From a virus: a stretch of 20,266 bases of DNA. The DNA is taken from the IMG/VR virus record IMGVR_UViG_3300042450_000452, positions 1 to 20,266 of that record. The stretch is one strand, 5' to 3'. The notes under the pieces are model-generated. The model saw only the letters and a program-made list of their open reading frames with translations, searched no databases and was not told the DNA's origin. The position numbers were made by a program, and so were the translations under genes. Below, piece by piece: positions 8,288-14,825 of the stretch (position 1 is the first letter of the stretch; the number at the start of each line of letters is the position of its first letter).

Positions 8288-8519
8288 TTTTTTCCTTTAG
8301 CTTTGCTTCTGCTGCCCTAATAAACTCCACAACCTCACTCTTGAACGCAATTACGAATCTTGTGAGTTTATTTACATCAGCTTTCGTCAACCCCTGCCAC
8401 TCAAGCTTCGTATAAAGCGGCAAAGCTCGTTGGCCTTGCTGGATGTCGGTTGGGTTATCGGTTACATACACAGACTTACCGTCTTCTGTGTACACCATCC
8501 ACGCCACGGGTTCAACCAC
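8280..8519 (-). CDS. EPVAWM...PLY family small phage protein
   Basis: The N-terminal motif VVEPVAWMVYTEDGK and the later RALPLYTK belong to a pattern common in small phage proteins, xPVAW(M/V)...VPLY, of unknown function. A longer C-terminal part (LTKADVNKLTRFVIAFKSEV) follows. I choose the GTG at 8519, which overlaps the upstream stop by eight bases and follows GGATTGAACCC, like its neighbours' junctions. A GTG at 8507, an ATG at 8498 and an ATG at 8579 are alternatives. The stop overlaps the next gene. Confidence 0.65.
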   Translation of the reverse strand: MVEPVAWMVYTEDGKSVYVTDNPTDIQQGQRALPLYTKLEWQGLTKADVNKLTRFVIAFKSEVVEFIRAAEAKLKEKND

Positions 8520-8751
8520 CGGGTTCAATCCAAAACAACTCCCCAATCTGCTCTGCCGTGTACGTGCCAAAATCGTCATTTCCCCACTTAACCAGCGTTT
8601 TGCCAGATGTGGATGTAGCCTCTACAGTGCACAATTCGTCGGTTTCAATGCAGCGCAAAACGTCTCCTCGGGCTATCCCCCCCAATTCTTTTGAACAGGC
8701 ATAGCAGAGCTGGGCCCTCTTGCACGTTTCCCCGCAGCGCTCGTCGTTCAT
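8512..8751 (-). CDS. Cys-rich small protein, possible zinc binding (79 aa)
   Basis: The start is the ATG of an ATGA overlap. Four cysteines cluster near the N-terminus (C6, C10, C16, C19; CGETCKRAQLCYACSKELGG). They are followed by a small beta-rich part (VLRCIETDELCTVEATSTSG, LVKWGNDDFGTYTAEQIGEL). The cysteines could bind zinc, and the rest resembles small SH3-like folds. No family is recognised. It shares its start-junction sequence with the next gene upstream. Confidence 0.65.
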   Translation of the reverse strand: MNDERCGETCKRAQLCYACSKELGGIARGDVLRCIETDELCTVEATSTSGKTLVKWGNDDFGTYTAEQIGELFWIEPGG

Positions 8752-8955
8752 GGCTCAAGCCCAAAGTGGTTACAGATTAAGAGTTTGACGTTTCCCCCGT
8801 AGTTGACGCTCAACTCGGCGCACTCCCGGACAATAAGTTTGGCGAACTTCTGCACGTTGGCGTAGTCGGCAGTGCATTCCTCCCTTCCGCGAGAGTCAAC
8901 GGTAATGTCGAAGCAGCCGTCCATTAGTTTTCTAATTCGTTCGTTCATGGCTCAA
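8744..8955 (-). repeat. Repeated gene-junction sequence
   Basis: The same 15 bases (TCGTTCATGGCTCAA on the plus strand) occur at 8744-8758 and 8941-8955. Each spans the end of one small gene and the start of the next, reading TTGAGCCATGAACGA on the coding strand. The upstream copy has a good Shine-Dalgarno sequence (GAGGA), and the other has GGGC in its place. Confidence 0.8.
8748..8948 (-). CDS. Small phage protein, NERIRKL...QKFAKLIVRECAE family
   Basis: A 66-aa protein. The segments MNERIRKLMDG and VQKFAKLIVRECAELS match a widespread small phage protein type of unknown function. The start is the ATG of an ATGA overlap, with GAGGA seven bases upstream. The next upstream gene begins similarly (MTDERIAELMG) and ends similarly (IEP against LEP), which suggests the two arose by duplication and then diverged. 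Confidence 0.75.
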   Translation of the reverse strand: MNERIRKLMDGCFDITVDSRGREECTADYANVQKFAKLIVRECAELSVNYGGNVKLLICNHFGLEP

Positions 8956-9175
8956 TCCTCTGCTTAATGCCCAACATCTCTTGATGCAGGTTCTCCAGCA
9001 TCACCCGGTAGGGTGACTGGGGCAGGCAGTCCGTTGCTAGCTTGCATCGGTCTGCAAATGCATCAGTGCGTACAGCTTCGCGTACAACTTCCCGCACCTT
9101 CGCAAGCATGTCGTCGGGGTGGAGGCTAGTTGGCCAACGCCACCCCATCAGTTCCGCAATGCGTTCATCGGTCAC
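8945..9175 (-). CDS. Small phage protein, paralogue-like neighbour (76 aa)
   Basis: The GTG start at 9175 overlaps the holin stop as GTGA and has AAGGGAG seven bases upstream. The start MTDERIAELMGWRWPTSLHP resembles the next gene's MNERIRKLMDG, and a helical part (LAKVREVVREAVRTDAFADR) follows. Function unknown. It is the first of eight small genes after the lysis pair. Confidence 0.7.
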   Translation of the reverse strand: MTDERIAELMGWRWPTSLHPDDMLAKVREVVREAVRTDAFADRCKLATDCLPQSPYRVMLENLHQEMLGIKQRIEP

Positions 9176-9549
9176 GACGCAACTCCCTTAATTTTTTCCA
9201 GCGAACGCAACCCACCAAGCCCGAGCATGCCGAGCATGAGCTCCCAGAGGTTATCGTCGATGCCAGGCAGCGCAGGCAGCGGATGGTCCAGCACAATGCC
9301 GGCCCACTGGACTAGCGGTCTGGCGATGTATTGACAGGCCAGCGCCGACGCGCAGACCCAGCCGATGGCTGGGCGCCAGCCGCTGGTGAAGGCGCTGGGG
9401 CTCGACGCCTCGGCCTTGTTCACATCGAGCTGGCCCTGGACAATGGCGACCTGAGCAGCAAGCTGCGCCGCCTCTGCTGCTGACTTGTCCGGCCAGATGC
9501 GGGTGATGACGGTCTGCGCCAGTTCGACGCCTGCGGTCAGGGGGTCCAT
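9172..9549 (-). CDS. Holin, three-TM family
   Basis: A 125-aa membrane protein that likely forms the inner-membrane lesions through which the lysozyme leaves the cytoplasm. The segment FTSGWRPAIGWVCASALACQ (residues 54-73), followed by YIARPLVQWAG, is characteristic of the 3TM holin family (GTA_holin_3TM). Hydrophobic segments run about 61-90 and 102-113, after an N-terminal amphipathic Ala-rich helix (22-50). The ATG has GGAG eight bases upstream and overlaps the lysozyme stop by 13 bases. The lysozyme lacks a signal peptide, so it needs a holin, which fits this neighbour. Confidence 0.85.
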   Translation of the reverse strand: MDPLTAGVELAQTVITRIWPDKSAAEAAQLAAQVAIVQGQLDVNKAEASSPSAFTSGWRPAIGWVCASALACQYIARPLVQWAGIVLDHPLPALPGIDDNLWELMLGMLGLGGLRSLEKIKGVAS

Positions 9550-9959
9550 TCGCCTGTCTCCATTTGTTGCGCCATCCTGTACGCCCGCTTAGGCGTCTGC
9601 ATGGCCCAGCGGCTCTTGACCATCTCTTCTGCCGCTTCGACGTATTGCCCATCTTCAATGCTGCCCAGCATCCGCTTGAACTGGAGCAGACCCTTCATCC
9701 CCATCTGAAACGCCATGCCGATCAGCACGGCCTGACGCGGCTCGGACAGTCTGGGCATCCACGGCAGCGCCAACAGTACCTCGCGGGTCTTGGCTTTGAT
9801 GTCGTTCTCAAGCAAGAAGTCGATCTCGTCTGGCGACAGCCCGCCACCCTTGCGCGAGTCAATCAAGCGGCCCACGCCAATGGTCCAGTACCCGAGCGAG
9901 TCCTGATAGGCGCAGGGCTCGGCGCCCTCCTCACGCAGTAGTTGGCTCTTCAGGTCCAT
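9537..9959 (-). CDS. Endolysin, T4-type lysozyme (GH24)
   Basis: A 140-aa muramidase that cuts the glycan bond between MurNAc and GlcNAc in peptidoglycan. The start LLREEGAEPCAYQDSLGYWT runs into IGVG and places E11, D20 and T26 at exactly the residue numbers of the T4 lysozyme catalytic triad. The position of T4 H31 is Arg here. The C-terminal half (LSEPRQAVLIGMAFQMGMKG) matches the helical lobe of the family. No signal peptide or signal-anchor segment is seen, so export must depend on the holin. I chose the ATG at 9959, which has GGGGTGA close upstream, over a longer in-frame extension. Confidence 0.92.
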   Translation of the reverse strand: MDLKSQLLREEGAEPCAYQDSLGYWTIGVGRLIDSRKGGGLSPDEIDFLLENDIKAKTREVLLALPWMPRLSEPRQAVLIGMAFQMGMKGLLQFKRMLGSIEDGQYVEAAEEMVKSRWAMQTPKRAYRMAQQMETGEWTP

Positions 9960-10138
9960 AGCGTCACCCCGTAAGCCAGCGCCAGTACCCAGACACTGAA
10001 GGCAACGGCTCGGTTGAACCACGACCATCTGTTGCGGTAGTGGGTGATGGCGTAACCGTCGCCGCCGAAGGCTTCGTCGAGCGATCTACAGAAACGGCGA
10101 GTTGTTCCGTTGTGCTGAACCGGTGGTTGTTGTAACAC
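9950..10138 (-). CDS. Small membrane protein nested over the zinc-ribbon gene
   Basis: A 62-aa product starting at GTG 10138 with a strong AAGGAG about seven bases upstream. It contains RRFCRSLDEAFGGDGYAITH, whose R-S-L-x-E-A-F pattern recurs in small phage proteins. A C-terminal transmembrane segment follows (FNRAVAFSVWVLALAYGVTL). Its stop overlaps the lysozyme start by ten bases. Most of it lies in another frame inside the C-terminal half of the zinc-ribbon gene. Its place directly before the lysozyme suggests a lysis or membrane accessory role, but this is inference. Confidence 0.65.
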   Translation of the reverse strand: MLQQPPVQHNGTTRRFCRSLDEAFGGDGYAITHYRNRWSWFNRAVAFSVWVLALAYGVTLWT

Positions 10139-10236
10139 TGGTATCTCCTTCTGGTTGAATTGTCGGGCGCGGCCCGAGTTGAAAGCACGCCGGCTGGCGC
10201 GTTACAGCGGGGGCACTGCATATAACGGCACCGCAT
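9964..10236 (-). CDS. Small zinc-ribbon protein (90 aa)
   Basis: Residues about 6-44 form a zinc ribbon: MQCPRCNAPAGVLSTRAAP, then RRRYQCYNNHRFSTTEQ. This CPxC...RRRxxC..xHRFxTxE pattern resembles the NrdR zinc ribbon and Ogr-like phage proteins; the last ligand appears to be His rather than Cys. After residue 45 the sequence is Ser/Thr/Pro-rich without clear structure. That part is read through in another frame by the 62-aa gene. The start may be the ATG at 10236 or at 10221, the latter closer to family N-termini. A role in nucleic-acid binding or transcription is inferred from the fold. Confidence 0.65.
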   Translation of the reverse strand: MRCRYMQCPRCNAPAGVLSTRAAPDNSTRRRYQCYNNHRFSTTEQLAVSVDRSTKPSAATVTPSPTTATDGRGSTEPLPSVSGYWRWLTG

Positions 10237-10333
10237 CGCATCCGAGGTCTACCCAGTACTGCATCTCTTCGCGGCGCCGAGTGAGCAAGATGCAAACATT
10301 GCTCTCAAGGATCATCCAACCGATGTGCGTCAT
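10202..10333 (-). CDS. Micro-protein of the IGWM...VPLYAVPP type (43 aa)
   Basis: The ATG at 10333 overlaps the preceding 34-aa gene as ATGA, and the TAA stop is at 10202-10204. The product starts MTHIGWMILESN and ends CDAVPLYAVPPL. Both ends resemble the (P)VAWM...VPLYxxPP phage protein type also seen at 8280-8519, with most of the middle missing. Translation probably depends on coupling, since no good ribosome site is visible. Function unknown. Confidence 0.5.
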   Translation of the reverse strand: MTHIGWMILESNVCILLTRRREEMQYWVDLGCDAVPLYAVPPL

Positions 10334-10434
10334 GCCAACCACGCAATCAGCGCCACTAGGGCGACGATCCACACTGCGCAGAACAGGCTCTGGCGGGCCG
10401 CAGCCTTACAGAAGTACTCTTCTCTGTCTTTCAT
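10330..10434 (-). CDS. Single-TM micro-protein (34 aa)
   Basis: The ATG at 10434 overlaps the upstream stop as ATGA and has a strong AGAGGAG six bases upstream. The product has a charged N-terminus (MKDREEYFCKAAARQ) and one transmembrane helix (SLFCAVWIVALVALIAWLA) running to the C-terminus. Its stop overlaps the next start as ATGA. The tight junctions and good ribosome site make it a likely real gene. A role in lysis timing or membrane modification is possible, but no family is recognised. Confidence 0.6.
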   Translation of the reverse strand: MKDREEYFCKAAARQSLFCAVWIVALVALIAWLA

Positions 10435-10631
10435 GTCTTGCTCCTCTCTGGCCAGTTGTCTGGCCTTGGATACCACACCACAACTTCATGGGTTGCCTCT
10501 TTGGCGCTGTAATGACGTATCTGGTGCTTGCTGTCGCTGTCCAGGCAAGTCCAGGACCAGTACTCGCCGTTCCACCAGCGCACCTTGTGCTCGCCGGTGG
10601 GCCACCACCCTATGCTTGGCGGTTTTCTCAT
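10431..10631 (-). CDS. Trp-rich small phage protein (66 aa)
   Basis: The segment IGWWPTGEHKVRWWNGEYWS, with a later HYSAKEATHEVVVWYPRPDNW, matches a small phage protein type of unknown function with many tryptophans and a likely beta-rich fold. The ATG at 10631 directly follows the helicase TGA and has GGGAG five bases upstream. It begins the run of small genes between the helicase and the lysozyme. Confidence 0.75.
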   Translation of the reverse strand: MRKPPSIGWWPTGEHKVRWWNGEYWSWTCLDSDSKHQIRHYSAKEATHEVVVWYPRPDNWPERSKT

Positions 10632-12038
10632 TCAAACTCCCTTTGATTGTCTGTACTGCTTGACCGCGTTGCGCAGTCCAGCCTGGGTGGTGGCCTTCAT
10701 ATCGAGAGCCTGTGCTTGTGCCTGGTCGAGTGTGTCTTGCATCAGGATGCGGTGACAGATCACCGGCACCCCCTGACCCTGGCGGCGAACTCGAGCGTTG
10801 AACTGCTCGTACAGATCCAGCGACCAGTTCAGCCCGTACCAAACAAGGATGTGCCCGGTACTCTGAAGACCATCGATGCCGTGCCCCATCGATGCCGGGT
10901 GACCAATCATCAGGGAGCAGTCACCAGTCTTCCAGCGGTGCATGGCATCGACCAACGACGCCTCGCTCTTGCACTCGGTCAGGTTGATGGGGTCCAGGTG
11001 CTTGAACCGATCCATGATGCGCTGGGCGTCTGACCTGTAGGCGTACGAGCACAGGACAGGCGAGCCTTGCGCCTCGTCTAGGATCTCCTCGAGTGCCTCG
11101 AGCTTCAGGTCATGGATCGGCTCCCACAACGGCATCCCGGCAATCGGGTACATGGCACCGTTGGCAAACTGCAAACACTTGTTGGTCAGCGCCGCTTGGT
11201 TGAACACTTCGACCTCTTTGCCGCTGTCAAGTTGCAAGAAGAACTCTCGCTCCAATTTGTCGTACTTGGCCCGCAGATCCTCGGGCATCTCGATGTCGAG
11301 GTTGTTGATCATCAGGTCTGGCAGCGGGTTGTAGTCCTCTGCGCTCATCTCGAGTGTGATGTCGCCAATCAACTTCTTAATGGTGTCCTCGGTGTCCTCG
11401 TAGGGCAGTTCCTTGTACGGTCCCACCTTGCGATAGAACCTGGTGCGAAACGCTGTCTTCGATGTGCCCAGCCGCTCGCCCCTGTCGACCACCAGGAACT
11501 GACCATGTAGATCCTTGTACCCGTTGCTGGCAGGGGTGCCGGTCAGGCCAGTAGTCCAGTCGAACTTGTCAGCGATCTTGCGGAACGCCTTGACCCGGTT
11601 GGTCGCGCTGTTCTTCATCTTGCTGATCTCATCCCAGACAATCCCGTTGAACGGCAGCAGACGGTCCTTCTTGACGAAATAGGTCTGAAGCGTCTCAGCC
11701 AGCCAGCCCAGGTTCTCGTAGTTAATCAGGTACACATCAGCAGGTCGCAGCAGCGCCCGTGTGCGTTGATCCTTAGTGCCTGTGACCATGCTGAACTTCA
11801 GGTGACTGGTGTGGTTCCACTTCGCAGCCTCTTGGCGCCAGACCAGTCGGATGACCCGGATGGGTGCAACGATGATCACGCCGCGCAAGAACGCGGTACG
11901 GATCAGGTGCGCCATCGCAGTCAAGGTGACGACGGTCTTGCCCAAACCCATGTCCAGCCACAACATCGAGTGGGGGTGAACGCATTGGAAGTTGACCGCC
12001 TTCTTCTGGTAGTCGAACAGAATCTCAGGGGTTAGCAT
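10632..12038 (-). CDS. SNF2-type DEAD/DEAH helicase (468 aa)
   Basis: An ATP-dependent DNA translocase of superfamily 2. Visible motifs in order are: FDYQKKAV Q-like motif (8-15), Walker A DMGLGKT (29-35), VAPIRVIRLVWRQE (58-71), motif II WDEIS (135-139), motif III TGTPASN (166-172), GHPASMGHGIDGLQ (379-392) and motif VI QFNARVRRQG (412-421) with the arginine fingers. The length is typical for compact phage members without extra domains. It probably remodels replication forks or recombination intermediates with the VRR-NUC encoded just upstream, whose end overlaps its start by 14 bases. The start site is weak (GGA close to the ATG), so coupling is likely. Confidence 0.9.
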   Translation of the reverse strand: MLTPEILFDYQKKAVNFQCVHPHSMLWLDMGLGKTVVTLTAMAHLIRTAFLRGVIIVAPIRVIRLVWRQEAAKWNHTSHLKFSMVTGTKDQRTRALLRPADVYLINYENLGWLAETLQTYFVKKDRLLPFNGIVWDEISKMKNSATNRVKAFRKIADKFDWTTGLTGTPASNGYKDLHGQFLVVDRGERLGTSKTAFRTRFYRKVGPYKELPYEDTEDTIKKLIGDITLEMSAEDYNPLPDLMINNLDIEMPEDLRAKYDKLEREFFLQLDSGKEVEVFNQAALTNKCLQFANGAMYPIAGMPLWEPIHDLKLEALEEILDEAQGSPVLCSYAYRSDAQRIMDRFKHLDPINLTECKSEASLVDAMHRWKTGDCSLMIGHPASMGHGIDGLQSTGHILVWYGLNWSLDLYEQFNARVRRQGQGVPVICHRILMQDTLDQAQAQALDMKATTQAGLRNAVKQYRQSKGV

Positions 12039-12315
12039 ATTCCATCATCTCGTCAATCATGCGCAAGCCCTCGTTAACCCCATCAATGACCCAGACATTG
12101 ACCTTGTGTCCGCGCAACCTGGTGTGCTCGCGGTCCTGTGCCGGTGTAGGCTTCTGCCCGCTGCGCTTGAACTCGCAGAAGAACATGCGACCGTTGGGCA
12201 GCACGAACAGACGGTCAGGCACAGCGGCTCGGGCCGGACTGGTGAACTTGTAGGCCAGCAACCCGCGATCCTTAGCGTAGTCGCAGACCTTGGCTTCAAT
12301 TTGTTTCTCAAGCAT
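12025..12315 (-). CDS. VRR-NUC domain nuclease (96 aa)
   Basis: A minimal stand-alone VRR-NUC, a PD-(D/E)XK nuclease. Expected catalytic residues are present: E7 (MLEKQIEAKV), D34 in PDRL, E48 and K50 in EFK, and Q60 in TPAQ. Related proteins cut branched or flap DNA, such as FAN1 and the phage Holliday-junction nucleases. The start is the ATG of a TGATG overlap with the polymerase stop and has GGGG upstream. The long open frame further upstream is a shadow of the polymerase gene. It lies between polymerase and SNF2 helicase, a common phage replication arrangement. Confidence 0.9.
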   Translation of the reverse strand: MLEKQIEAKVCDYAKDRGLLAYKFTSPARAAVPDRLFVLPNGRMFFCEFKRSGQKPTPAQDREHTRLRGHKVNVWVIDGVNEGLRMIDEMMEYANP

Positions 12316-14135
12316 CACGCAATCCCCAGTGTGAGTTTCTCGATCTCTCTGATGTAGTACTCGAAGTCCACCGGCAGCACGGCATCCTTGATGTCGTTGC
12401 AGGGCTGCACGTTCCAGCCCGACTCGATGGAGATCTGGCGCCACTCGGTGTTGCCCTTGAGTGGTGGCATCCACTTGATCAGAGGCTTGCCACCCTTGGC
12501 GATGTAGTACCGGGTGATGTTCTGCATCTTCTCGTTGCCCCAGGACAGGTAGCTGTTGCGAGGCACCTTGGTGCGAAGCATGAAGTCCATGATGTCTGGC
12601 CATTCACGCAGCGTCTTGCGGATGGACACGCCATCGGTAAGCACCTTCTCGGTGACCCTGGCAACCACCAGTGCCCCGTGGTTCTGGTGCCACTCCATCT
12701 CCCACTCGTAGCAACCCTTGCGCTTCACAGACCCGTCCTCGTAGTGGGCGATGTAGTTGTTCACATCGCGCACCATCATGGTCTTGTAGATCGCCTCCTC
12801 GAGGTTCAGGCCGGTCTTGTGCTGCCAGGCTGTGCGAGCGGCATCGACAAGGTGCTTGTCAGTCCGTCTGACCCTCACGGTCAGGCCATCGGTGTTCACC
12901 TGGATGATGCGCAGGGGGATCTTCATCAGCGACTCGGCCAACATGCACAGCAGCAACTGACCGTTGAGCGTGATGCTCATGGTGAACAGCGGATCGTAGA
13001 ACACGCTGAACTTGTTGTTGCTGTCGCCGTAGACCCCGTTCAGCGCCAGCTTGAGCATGGCCGACTCTGCCGACTTCTTGGGGTAGGTCTTGCGCTGCTC
13101 GAACAGCTTGCTGTAAATAGAGACAAACTCCTTGCCCAGATGCGCCGGGTAGAACCCGTTGGTGATGGCAAGGTTTGGGTAGTACGAGGTGACATCCAAG
13201 TCAACGATGACGTACTCATCATCGGACTCAACCACCTCGGACTCAATCGATCCGTGGATGCCACCCAGTCCGAATACAAACTCAAAGTCCTTGACGTAAG
13301 CAATCAAGTTCTTGAACACACCCTTGGTCTCGGTGATGTCCTGCTCCTTGAGCCACTTGAGCACCTTGGTGAACTCAAGGTTCTCGAACGTGATCCACGG
13401 CAGGATGGCGTCCTTCAGAGAGATCACCGGGCGCTTGGTCTGCCTGGGTGTGCGACCGCCTGGCCCAAACTCGTAGCAGTCCACACCGGCCTCCTCGAGC
13501 TTCATCACAAAGAAGTCCTTGCCGATCTTCGTGTCGTTGTGGTTCATGAAGTCGCGCTGGTATTTGGCAGTCAACTCCTCGCGGAAACTGATCATGTCCG
13601 TCGACTTGCGCAAAAACGTTTTGGTCTGGTCAACGTCATAGGCGTTGTACCGCTTGAGCACCTTGATCTGCTCGGGCGTCAGCATGGTGCCGACCTTGAA
13701 CGGCAACTCCTCGACGCTGCTCGAGCGCATGTTGAACTCGAGCATCTTCAGACTGGTGGACCTGGCCTTGTTGTCGAAGTGGTGGATCTTGAACAGGTCA
13801 ATCTGCTGCACGAACCACTCGCTGGGCTTGACGTAGTGAGTCCACCGGGACTCATCGTCCGCACCAATGATGGCCATCGCCTTTGCGTACAAAGTCTGCG
13901 CATTAGATGTGCCCATGCGAAGCAGCATGTGCAGCACCGGGTAGTCAAACCCGATGTTGTTGAATCCGATCATGCGACTGTTGGTGCTCTTCAAGTACGC
14001 AAGGAACTCAACGATCTCGCGACTGTCGTTGCGCTGGTCGCTGATCTCATAGGACCAGCGCAACGGCGCCTCCGCATGTTCCACCGCCAACGTGAACACG
14101 TTGGGGTAGGTCTCGATGTCGAAGACGTAGTCCAA
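12315..14135 (-). CDS. Family B DNA polymerase with 3'-5' exonuclease (606 aa)
   Basis: The phage replicative polymerase. The proofreading domain has Exo I FDIET (5-9), Exo II FNNIGFDYP (58-66) and Exo III YNAYD (163-167). A GLGGIHG turn (289-295) links to the polymerase core. The core has motif A DLDVTSYYP (312-320), motif B KLALNGVYG (362-370) and motif C VNTDGLTV (413-420). D312 and D416 match the two catalytic metal-binding aspartates. The first Asp of the usual DTDS is Asn here. At 606 aa it is much smaller than T4 gp43. The start is TTG with no good ribosome site, just after the ssDNA-binding protein stop in the same frame. Confidence 0.92.
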   Translation of the reverse strand: MDYVFDIETYPNVFTLAVEHAEAPLRWSYEISDQRNDSREIVEFLAYLKSTNSRMIGFNNIGFDYPVLHMLLRMGTSNAQTLYAKAMAIIGADDESRWTHYVKPSEWFVQQIDLFKIHHFDNKARSTSLKMLEFNMRSSSVEELPFKVGTMLTPEQIKVLKRYNAYDVDQTKTFLRKSTDMISFREELTAKYQRDFMNHNDTKIGKDFFVMKLEEAGVDCYEFGPGGRTPRQTKRPVISLKDAILPWITFENLEFTKVLKWLKEQDITETKGVFKNLIAYVKDFEFVFGLGGIHGSIESEVVESDDEYVIVDLDVTSYYPNLAITNGFYPAHLGKEFVSIYSKLFEQRKTYPKKSAESAMLKLALNGVYGDSNNKFSVFYDPLFTMSITLNGQLLLCMLAESLMKIPLRIIQVNTDGLTVRVRRTDKHLVDAARTAWQHKTGLNLEEAIYKTMMVRDVNNYIAHYEDGSVKRKGCYEWEMEWHQNHGALVVARVTEKVLTDGVSIRKTLREWPDIMDFMLRTKVPRNSYLSWGNEKMQNITRYYIAKGGKPLIKWMPPLKGNTEWRQISIESGWNVQPCNDIKDAVLPVDFEYYIREIEKLTLGIA

Positions 14136-14138
14136 GGT

Positions 14139-14807
14139 TTACTGCCCGGTCAGGAACGACGGCAGGCCGGCAAACGGAGCAGCAGGCATGGCGGCTGTCG
14201 GGGAAAACATGCCAGCAGGCGCACCGGCCACAGCGCCAAACAAGTTGGACGCATCAACAGCACCCTCACCGAATGGCTTGTCATCAGCAGCGAACTGAAC
14301 AGCAATCAAGTCGCAGCGGATGCCACGACCATGCTTGTTGTCTTGCAGCCAGGGCTTGACGGCGGCGTTGACGCGGCAACCACCGTACATCTTGCGAGCC
14401 AGTTGCTGGTAAGCCATCGAGTTGGTCGGATCGATTGCCTGGCCATCGGCCTGGATCACCTGGGGCTGCGAGTCCCGGCCAGCAGTGATGAACACATTGC
14501 CAGCGTAGCCATCGTAGGGCTGGAAAGTCTTCTTGTTGACCTTCTCCTCGCCGCGACCGTAGCAGCGGGTCTTGCGGTCACCCTGGATCATCTGCATGAC
14601 GGTGTTGGCGTGCTCCTTCCACTTCTCCAACGACATCGCACCGTACTTGGCCATGAACTGCCCAAACCCGGCGTGATCCTGCGCCATGATGAACTCGCAG
14701 TTGTACGAGATCCGTTCCTTGCCGGTCAACTCGTTGATCTGGCGCTGCGGCTCGGCCAAGTGGGGAAACGACAGGCGCACACTCGAGAGAAAAATAACAT
14801 CAGACAT
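14139..14807 (-). CDS. ssDNA-binding protein, DUF2815 family (222 aa)
   Basis: Probable single-stranded DNA-binding protein, functionally like T7 gp2.5. The opening VRLSFPHLAEPQ and the conserved GRGEEKVNKKTFQPYDGYAG and MYGGCRVNAAVKPWLQDN are typical of DUF2815, which often accompanies DUF2800 and a polymerase in phages. The last 50 or so residues are an Ala/Pro/Gly-rich tail ending PFAGLPSFLTGQ, where acidic protein-recruiting tails sit in other such proteins; here it is not clearly acidic. GGAG lies eight bases before the ATG. Its TAA is in the same frame as the downstream polymerase, two codons before the polymerase TTG. Confidence 0.88.
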   Translation of the reverse strand: MSDVIFLSSVRLSFPHLAEPQRQINELTGKERISYNCEFIMAQDHAGFGQFMAKYGAMSLEKWKEHANTVMQMIQGDRKTRCYGRGEEKVNKKTFQPYDGYAGNVFITAGRDSQPQVIQADGQAIDPTNSMAYQQLARKMYGGCRVNAAVKPWLQDNKHGRGIRCDLIAVQFAADDKPFGEGAVDASNLFGAVAGAPAGMFSPTAAMPAAPFAGLPSFLTGQ

Positions 14808-14825
14808 TTAGTTACTCCAGTTTGA

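Noticed and set aside
12316-12603. Upstream extension of the VRR-NUC frame
   Set aside because: It overlaps the polymerase gene out of frame, is low in structure, and the ATG at 12315 gives a TGATG coupling and a full nuclease domain.
12678-14825. A 715-codon plus-strand open frame
   Set aside because: It is fully antisense to the polymerase and ssDNA-binding protein genes, which carry all expected motifs. Its translation is Val/Leu/His-rich without a recognisable domain and reflects codon bias of the true strand.
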